This document shows, piece by piece, positions 59,209 through 64,000 of a stretch of DNA of 64,000 nucleotides. Numbering within the stretch: position 1 is the first letter of the stretch; each line of letters opens with the position of its first letter. The notes beneath the pieces were generated by a model. It had not been told where the DNA came from. It made no database searches and worked only from the letters and a program-made list of their open reading frames with translations. The position numbers and the translations under genes are program-made. This stretch comes from Pseudomonas sp. Tri1 (GTDB lineage: Bacteria > Pseudomonadota > Gammaproteobacteria > Pseudomonadales > Pseudomonadaceae). The stretch lies in the NCBI RefSeq assembly GCF_017968885.1, contig NZ_CP072913.1, forward strand, positions 496,001 through 560,000, in the 5' to 3' direction.

Positions 59209-60011
59209 AATTGATGCTGGCCGAACCGTTCAAGAGCCTTTGGGCCGGGCGCGATGCGTTCGCCGAAGTCGAGGCGCTCAAGGGCGAGGTCTATCGTGAA
59301 CTGGAAGCCCGGCGCACCTTGCGCACGGAGGTGGACGGTCGCGGCTTTTTCGTGAAGATTCACCGCGGCATCGGTTGGGGCGAAATTTTCAAGAATCTGT
59401 TCACCGCCAAGCTGCCGGTACTCGGTGCGGGCCAGGAATGGAAGGCGATCCAGCGCTTGCAGGAAGTCGGCGTGCCGACCATGACCGCTGTCGCCTATGG
59501 CGAGAAGGGCAGCAACCCGGCGGACCAGCATTCGTTCATTGTCACCGAGGAACTGGCGCCGACCGTCAGCCTTGAAGACTTCAGCATCGATTGGCTCAAG
59601 CAGCCGCCGCAGCCGGCACTCAAGCATGCGCTGATCGCCGAGGTCGCACGCATGACCGGCATGATGCACCGTGCCGGGGTCAACCATCGTGACTGCTATA
59701 TCTGCCACTTTTTGCTGCATACCGACAAACCGGTGACTCCGGGGGATTTCAAACTCTCGGTGATCGACCTGCACCGCGCCCAGACCCGTGCGGCCATTAC
59801 GACCCGTTGGCGCAACAAGGATCTGGCGGCGCTGTATTTCTCGGCGCTGGACATCGGTCTGACCCGCCGCGACAAGCTGCGTTTCCTCAAGGGCTATTTC
59901 CAGCAGCCGCTGCGCCGGATCCTCGCCGAAGAGGCTGCGTTGCTGGCCTGGCTCGAAGGCAAGGCCAACAAGCTTTACGCCCGAAAACAGCGGTACGGGG
60001 ACGCGCTCTGA
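59205..60011 (+). CDS. waaP: LPS core heptose(I) kinase WaaP
   Basis: A 268-residue kinase-fold protein that phosphorylates heptose I; essential in P. aeruginosa and important for outer-membrane integrity. The ATP-anchoring lysine is Lys51 (FFVKIHRG) and the catalytic aspartate is Asp163 in VNHRDCYICHFLL; LSVIDLHRAQ is the metal-binding block. It overlaps the waaG stop by ATGA. Confidence 0.95.
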   Translation: MKLMLAEPFKSLWAGRDAFAEVEALKGEVYRELEARRTLRTEVDGRGFFVKIHRGIGWGEIFKNLFTAKLPVLGAGQEWKAIQRLQEVGVPTMTAVAYGEKGSNPADQHSFIVTEELAPTVSLEDFSIDWLKQPPQPALKHALIAEVARMTGMMHRAGVNHRDCYICHFLLHTDKPVTPGDFKLSVIDLHRAQTRAAITTRWRNKDLAALYFSALDIGLTRRDKLRFLKGYFQQPLRRILAEEAALLAWLEGKANKLYARKQRYGDAL

Positions 60012-60745
60012 TGTCGGGTTGGAAACTGGAACCGGCCTATGCCGAGCTGGCGCAGGATTTCGGTAGCCTGGAGGCCGTGTTTGCCCTCCAGGGCGAGCGT
60101 CTGACGCGCGACCCGCTCTCAGAGGTGATTCGGGTGCAGCGCAACGGCGTGAATTACTACGTCAAGCGCTACGTTGGGGCCGGCAAGGGCTTGCGCCGTT
60201 ATCTGGGCAAGCCAAGGGTCAAGTCCGAATGGCAGAACCTCAAGCGCTTCGCCAAATGGGGCATCCCCACCGCCGAAATCGTCGCCTGGGGCTTGGAGCG
60301 AAACGGTGCAGCCTATGCCCGTGGCGCGATGATCACCCGCGAACTGCCTCATACCGAAGACCTCTCGGCCCTGGCCGATCGTCAAGATTCGCGCCTGGCC
60401 GATCGAGCCTGGGTCGACGAGGTGAGTCGGCAATTGGCTGGCTACACGCGGACCATGCACGACCACCGCTTCACCCATAACGATCTGAAGTGGCGCAACC
60501 TGCTGATCGATGACCGAGCCAAGCTGTTCCTGATTGACTGCCCAAATGGCGATTTCTGGCGCGGTTTCTGGCTCAAGTACCGCATCACCAAGGACTTGGC
60601 GTGCCTGGATAAAGTAGCCAAATACCACTTGTCGGCCACCCAGCGCCTGCGTTTTTACCTGCAATATCGCCAGCGTGAGCGGCTCGATGCGTGCGACAAG
60701 AAACGCATCCGTCACGTGGTGAGATTTTTCGAGGGGCGTGAATGA
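60011..60745 (+). CDS. wapP: LPS core kinase-like protein WapP
   Basis: A 244-residue kinase-fold protein. Lys52 (YYVKRYVG), catalytic Asp158 (THNDLKWRN) and Asp176 (LFLIDCPNG) are all present, so it should be an active small-molecule kinase. I recall its counterpart PA5008 as WapP, predicted to phosphorylate heptose II. The start overlaps the waaP stop by one base (TGATG). Confidence 0.88.
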   Translation: MSGWKLEPAYAELAQDFGSLEAVFALQGERLTRDPLSEVIRVQRNGVNYYVKRYVGAGKGLRRYLGKPRVKSEWQNLKRFAKWGIPTAEIVAWGLERNGAAYARGAMITRELPHTEDLSALADRQDSRLADRAWVDEVSRQLAGYTRTMHDHRFTHNDLKWRNLLIDDRAKLFLIDCPNGDFWRGFWLKYRITKDLACLDKVAKYHLSATQRLRFYLQYRQRERLDACDKKRIRHVVRFFEGRE

Positions 60746-61494
60746 CTGATTTCCTGGCCGCTGAAGACCGGGCGTTGCTGCAACGTCATGGCCTGGACAA
60801 CTTCGAGGCCCTGTGGGCGCGGCAACTGGATGCGGTGGATGAGCCCAATACCTCGGGTGGTGGCTGGAGCAGCGTGTTCCGGCTGGACCTGGAAGGGCAA
60901 GGCTATTACCTCAAGCGCCAGAGCAATTACCTGACCCGGACCTTGTCCCACCCGTTTGGCGAGCCGAGTTTTTCCCGGGAGTTTCGTAACATCAGCCGTT
61001 ATCGGCGGTTGGGCATTCCGGCGCTGCAAGCGGTGTTCTATGGCCAGCGCAAGGTCGACGGCGAGGTGCGGGCGATCCTGCTGACCCGTGCCCTGGACGG
61101 CTGGGATGACCTGGACTCGCTGCTACAGCGCTGGCCGACCCTGACGGCGGCGCAACGCGCCACCATCTTGAAAGCCTGCGGCCAGTTGGCGCGGCGCCTG
61201 CACGGCATGCATCAGGTTCACGGTTGCTTCTATCCCAAGCACATCTTTCTGCAAACCACTGCCAGCGGCTATCAGGCGCAACTGATCGACCTGGAAAAGA
61301 CCCGGCCGCTGTTGTTCGGCCAGCGGGATCGGGTCAAGGACCTGGAGCCCTTGCTGCGTCGCGCCTCGATCTGGAATCAGGACGATGTGCGCCAGCTGCT
61401 GGCGACCTACTTGGACCAGCCGCTCGACAGTGATCTGGTCGACAGCTGGATGACCCGCCTGAGCGCCCGGCGCAACCATAAGGAAGCCCGTTGA
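60742..61494 (+). CDS. wapQ: InaA/WapQ-family kinase-like protein
   Basis: A 250-residue kinase-fold protein of the InaA family. The ATP lysine is present (YYLKRQSNYL, Lys58), but the catalytic loop reads HGCFYPKH (160-167), with Cys162 at the place of the catalytic Asp and His167 in place of Asn; the metal site LIDLEK (Asp183) is kept. This degenerate loop is a family trait of InaA proteins as I recall. Probably linked to core phosphorylation; activity uncertain. Overlaps wapP by ATGA. Confidence 0.85.
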   Translation: MTDFLAAEDRALLQRHGLDNFEALWARQLDAVDEPNTSGGGWSSVFRLDLEGQGYYLKRQSNYLTRTLSHPFGEPSFSREFRNISRYRRLGIPALQAVFYGQRKVDGEVRAILLTRALDGWDDLDSLLQRWPTLTAAQRATILKACGQLARRLHGMHQVHGCFYPKHIFLQTTASGYQAQLIDLEKTRPLLFGQRDRVKDLEPLLRRASIWNQDDVRQLLATYLDQPLDSDLVDSWMTRLSARRNHKEAR

Positions 61495-62945
61495 TGCACT
61501 TGTCCGAATTGAAGAGCGCCGGCCGCAGCCCCGGCCTGCCTCTGAGCCTGGAGCTGGCCGATGCCGCCGGCCCGGCGAAGTTGCAGCTGCTTACGCTGTT
61601 GCGGGTGTTGCCGGGGCAGCGTTATGTCGGTGCGGGCGTCTGGCGCGGGCGACCGGTGCTGGCCAAGTTGCTGGTGGGCAGCAAGGCTGCCCGGCATTTT
61701 CAACGGGAATTGCAAGGCGTGCGCCTGCTGGCGGAGCAAGGGCTGACAACCCCGTTGTTGTTGGCCGATGGCCTGAAAGAGGGCGAGGGCGGCTGGTTGT
61801 TGTTCGAGTTGCTCGAAGGTGCCGAGAGCCTGGGGGATGCCTGGAAACAGGTCGAGCACCTGCCGTTGCTGGCTGATGAACAAACAGCGGTATTGGCCGA
61901 AGCTCTGGGGGCCATTGCACAACTGCACGGCAAAGGCCTGTGGCAAGAAGACTTGCACCTGGACAATCTGCTGCGCCACGACGGCAAGCTCTATTTGATC
62001 GACGGTGCTGGCATCCGCGCTGAAACCCCAGGGCAACCGTTGTCACGGCACAAAGTCCTGGAGAACCTGGGGGTGTTTTTTGCCCAGCTTCCCAAATCCA
62101 TCGAGCCGTTCAATGAAGAACTCTTGGTGTATTACCTGCTGGGCAACGCCGAACACGCGCTGCCCATGGAAGCGTTGCAAAAACAGATCGATAAGGTCCA
62201 CGCCTGGCGCCTGAAGGACTTCCTGGCGAAGGTTGGGCGCGAATGCAGCCTGTTCAGTGTACGGCGCGGGCCTTTCGGCCTACGGGCGATCCGGCGCGAT
62301 GAAGAAGCGGCCATGATGCCGGTGCTGGAACAGGCTGATGCCTTGCTCGACCAGGGTCACCTGTACAAGACCGGTGGCGCGGCGAGTGTCGGCAAAGTCA
62401 ATGTGAATGGCCGCACGTTGGTGATCAAACGCTACAACATCAAGAACTTCGCCCATTGGCTCAAGCGCTTCTGGCGTCCGAGCCGCGCCTGGCATTCCTG
62501 GCGCGAAGGCCATCGCCTGGCGTTCCTCGGCATCGCCACGCCCAAGCCGCTGGCCTTGCTGGAGAAGCGTTTCCTGTGGCTGCGCCGCGGCGCCTATCTG
62601 GTGACCGAGCATCTGTCGGGCCCTGACATCATCGAGCGCTTCGCCCCCTACGTGGAAAGTGGTGATGCGCCAGAGCCTGAATTGCTGGCGCTGGACCGGC
62701 TGTTCGCCGACCTGATACGCGAGCGCATCAGCCACGGCGATTTGAAGGGCCACAACCTGTTCTGGCAGCAGGACCGCTGGGCGCTGATCGACCTGGATTC
62801 CATGTGCCAACACCGCACCCACGCCAGCTTCGCCCCGGCCTACGCCCGGGATCGCGCACGGTTCATGCGCAATTGGCCGGAGAGTAGTGCGTTGTATCGG
62901 GTGATTGATGGGCGGTTGCCCAAGGATGTCGAAAGCGCGCCATGA
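61494..62945 (+). CDS. protein with two tandem kinase-fold domains, LPS core operon
   Basis: A 483-residue protein with two complete kinase-like modules. The first (about residues 40-240) has EDLHLDNLL (Asp153, Asn158) and LIDGAG (Asp170). The second (about 290-480) has VIKRYN (Lys312), HGDLKGHNLF (Asp416, Asn421) and LIDLDS (Asp433). It corresponds in position to PA5006. Both catalytic loops look intact, so it could phosphorylate two sites, or one domain may be regulatory. The ATG at 61494 overlaps the wapQ stop (TGATG). Confidence 0.86.
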   Translation: MHLSELKSAGRSPGLPLSLELADAAGPAKLQLLTLLRVLPGQRYVGAGVWRGRPVLAKLLVGSKAARHFQRELQGVRLLAEQGLTTPLLLADGLKEGEGGWLLFELLEGAESLGDAWKQVEHLPLLADEQTAVLAEALGAIAQLHGKGLWQEDLHLDNLLRHDGKLYLIDGAGIRAETPGQPLSRHKVLENLGVFFAQLPKSIEPFNEELLVYYLLGNAEHALPMEALQKQIDKVHAWRLKDFLAKVGRECSLFSVRRGPFGLRAIRRDEEAAMMPVLEQADALLDQGHLYKTGGAASVGKVNVNGRTLVIKRYNIKNFAHWLKRFWRPSRAWHSWREGHRLAFLGIATPKPLALLEKRFLWLRRGAYLVTEHLSGPDIIERFAPYVESGDAPEPELLALDRLFADLIRERISHGDLKGHNLFWQQDRWALIDLDSMCQHRTHASFAPAYARDRARFMRNWPESSALYRVIDGRLPKDVESAP

Positions 62946-63059
62946 GATCGTTGCCACGCTCCCGCGAGGGAACGCCGCCAGAGACGCTCCGCGTTCCGCT
63001 TTTGGGAGGTGACGCAGAGCGTCACGGGATGCATTCCCACTCGGAGCATGGGAGCGATC
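62946..63059. repeat. 114-base inverted-repeat element after the LPS kinase genes
   Basis: GATCGTTGCCACGCTCC at the left is matched by an inverted GGGAGCGATC end at the right, with inner dyads (GACGCAGAGCGTC, GCGTTCC and GGAACGC). It is related to the GATCGTTCC hairpin at 26376-26407. It lies in the 301-base gap before the carbamoyltransferase gene. Confidence 0.6.
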
Positions 63060-63151
63060 AAAATCCTGGGGCCGACTTGCCGTGGTTCCTCAAAACGGTA
63101 CTCCCCAAGCTTGCCGCGTGTCCCTAGAGGCTTAAGGCCGCTTTTAAGCTA

Positions 63152-63157
63152 TAATCC
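63152..63157 (+). promoter_or_regulatory. candidate -10 box of the carbamoyltransferase gene
   Basis: TATAAT within AAGCTATAATCCCGCC, 90 bases upstream of the GTG start. No good -35 was found at 16-18 bases, so the promoter is tentative. Confidence 0.45.
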
Positions 63158-63246
63158 CGCCCTTTCTGCCCCGCGCCCTGGCGAGCGGCACATCAATTTT
63201 TCGCGGCGCTTGTCGCCCGTTTGCAGACATAAGAGGCTAGACCCCT

Positions 63247-64000
63247 GTGGCATTGACGATTCTTGGCCTGTCCGGCGCCCTTAGCCATGATCCTTCCGCA
63301 GCGCTGTACATTGACGGCAAGCTGATCGCGGCGGCTGAGGAAGAGCGCTTTGTACGCGATAAACATGCAAAGAACCGCATGCCCTACGAGTCGGCGAAGT
63401 TCTGCCTGGAGCAGGCCGGCATCAAGCCTTCCGATGTTGACGTGGTAGCGATCCCGTTCGCCCCGATCAGCCTGTTCGGCGAAGCCCGTTGGCACTACGC
63501 CAAGCGTTACTGGTACGCCCCGGACCGCGCCCTCGATGCGATCCTGATGGGTAACCGTCGCTACAAGCGCTATCGCCGCAAGATCGTCTGGTGCCTGGAG
63601 CAACTGGGCTTCGATCCGAAAAAGATCAAGATCGAGCCGGTCGAGCACCACTTGGCCCACGCTTCCAGTGCCTATCACTGCTCGGGCTTCCAGGAGAAAA
63701 CCGCGATCCTGGGCATCGACGGCAAAGGCGAATACGCCACGACCTTCTTTGGCTACGGTGAAAACGGCAAGATCCACAAGATCAAGGAATTCTTCGATCC
63801 AGACTCCCTTGGCGGCCTGTACGGCGCGATCACCGAGTTCCTGGGCTTTGAAATGCTCGACGGTGAGTTCAAGGTCATGGGCATGGCCCCCTACGGCGAT
63901 GCCAGCAAGTACGACTTCTCGCGTCTGGCTTCGTTCGAAAACGGCGAGCTGGTGATCAACACCGACTACGCCAACGTGATCGGCCTGCGTCGCTATAAAG
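63247..64000 (+). CDS. wapO: carbamoyltransferase (NodU/CmcH family), partial at right edge
   Basis: The frame is open from a GTG at 63247 to the window end (251 codons visible). ILGLSGALSHDPSAALYIDG is the family start, and EHHLAHASSAYHCSGF and GIDGKGEYATTFFGYGENG carry the ATP/carbamoyl-binding residues of the YrdC/Kae1-like TobZ fold. In P. aeruginosa the homologue (PA5005) is thought to 7-O-carbamoylate heptose II of the LPS core. An AGAGG stands 11 bases upstream of the GTG. The C-terminal half lies outside the window. Confidence 0.92.
   Translation, partial: MALTILGLSGALSHDPSAALYIDGKLIAAAEEERFVRDKHAKNRMPYESAKFCLEQAGIKPSDVDVVAIPFAPISLFGEARWHYAKRYWYAPDRALDAILMGNRRYKRYRRKIVWCLEQLGFDPKKIKIEPVEHHLAHASSAYHCSGFQEKTAILGIDGKGEYATTFFGYGENGKIHKIKEFFDPDSLGGLYGAITEFLGFEMLDGEFKVMGMAPYGDASKYDFSRLASFENGELVINTDYANVIGLRRYK

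Overview
The window is chromosomal DNA of a Pseudomonas, most likely of the P. fluorescens group. The evidence is the high GC content, the abundant REP/REPIN repeats (GTGGGAGCGAGCTTGCTCGC type), and gene content and order. The stretch selO-mscK-nhaP2-acyl-CoA dehydrogenase, then rlmJ-msrA-dipA, then aceF-aceE-glnE-waaF-waaC-waaG-waaP-wapP-wapQ-kinase-carbamoyltransferase follows the order I recall for PA5023-PA5005 of P. aeruginosa PAO1, with several insertions. No IS element, CRISPR array, tRNA or rRNA gene was seen.

Region 1 (1-13358, all minus strand): most of an aryl polyene (APE, xanthomonadin/flexirubin-like) pigment operon. In transcription order it holds a ketosynthase-like protein, a PlsC acyltransferase, two acyl carrier proteins, a small membrane protein, an adenylating enzyme fused to a hotdog dehydratase, a glycosyltransferase, a LpxL-type acyltransferase, a MIO ammonia-lyase, a thioesterase, a LolA-like carrier, an MMPL exporter, a FAD oxidoreductase, a methyltransferase and a DUF3261 lipoprotein. 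Most neighbours overlap by ATGA. A good sigma70 promoter lies at 13444-13472. The remaining elongation genes should lie beyond the left edge.

Region 2 (13.4-19.6 kb): a small accessory zone with an orphan ParA ATPase, trxC between two identical REPINs, a YcaC-like hydrolase with a divergent LysR regulator that appears to start at ATC, a non-coding repeated segment, a HigB/HigA toxin-antitoxin pair with two palindromic operators, and a DUF6124 gene whose long leader has the architecture of the phage C4 antisense RNA.

Region 3 (19.6-37.1 kb): selO, mscK, a K+/H+ antiporter, a chemoreceptor, a TIGR02449-zapA pair, an acyl-CoA dehydrogenase, and the divergent proline genes putA and putP with five GTTGCA boxes between them.

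Region 4 (37.1-47.8 kb): an AT-richer insertion carrying a secreted polysaccharide lyase and a DUF2165 membrane protein, a type VI vgrG with its DUF4123 adaptor but no cargo gene, then rlmJ, msrA, the cyclic-di-GMP phosphodiesterase gene dipA, and a PhoD-like phosphatase.

Region 5 (48-64 kb): the pyruvate dehydrogenase genes aceE-aceF with two GntR-type operators, divergent glnE, and the LPS inner-core operon (two heptosyltransferases, a glucosyltransferase, the WaaP kinase, two kinase-like proteins, a protein with two tandem kinase domains, and a carbamoyltransferase cut by the right edge).
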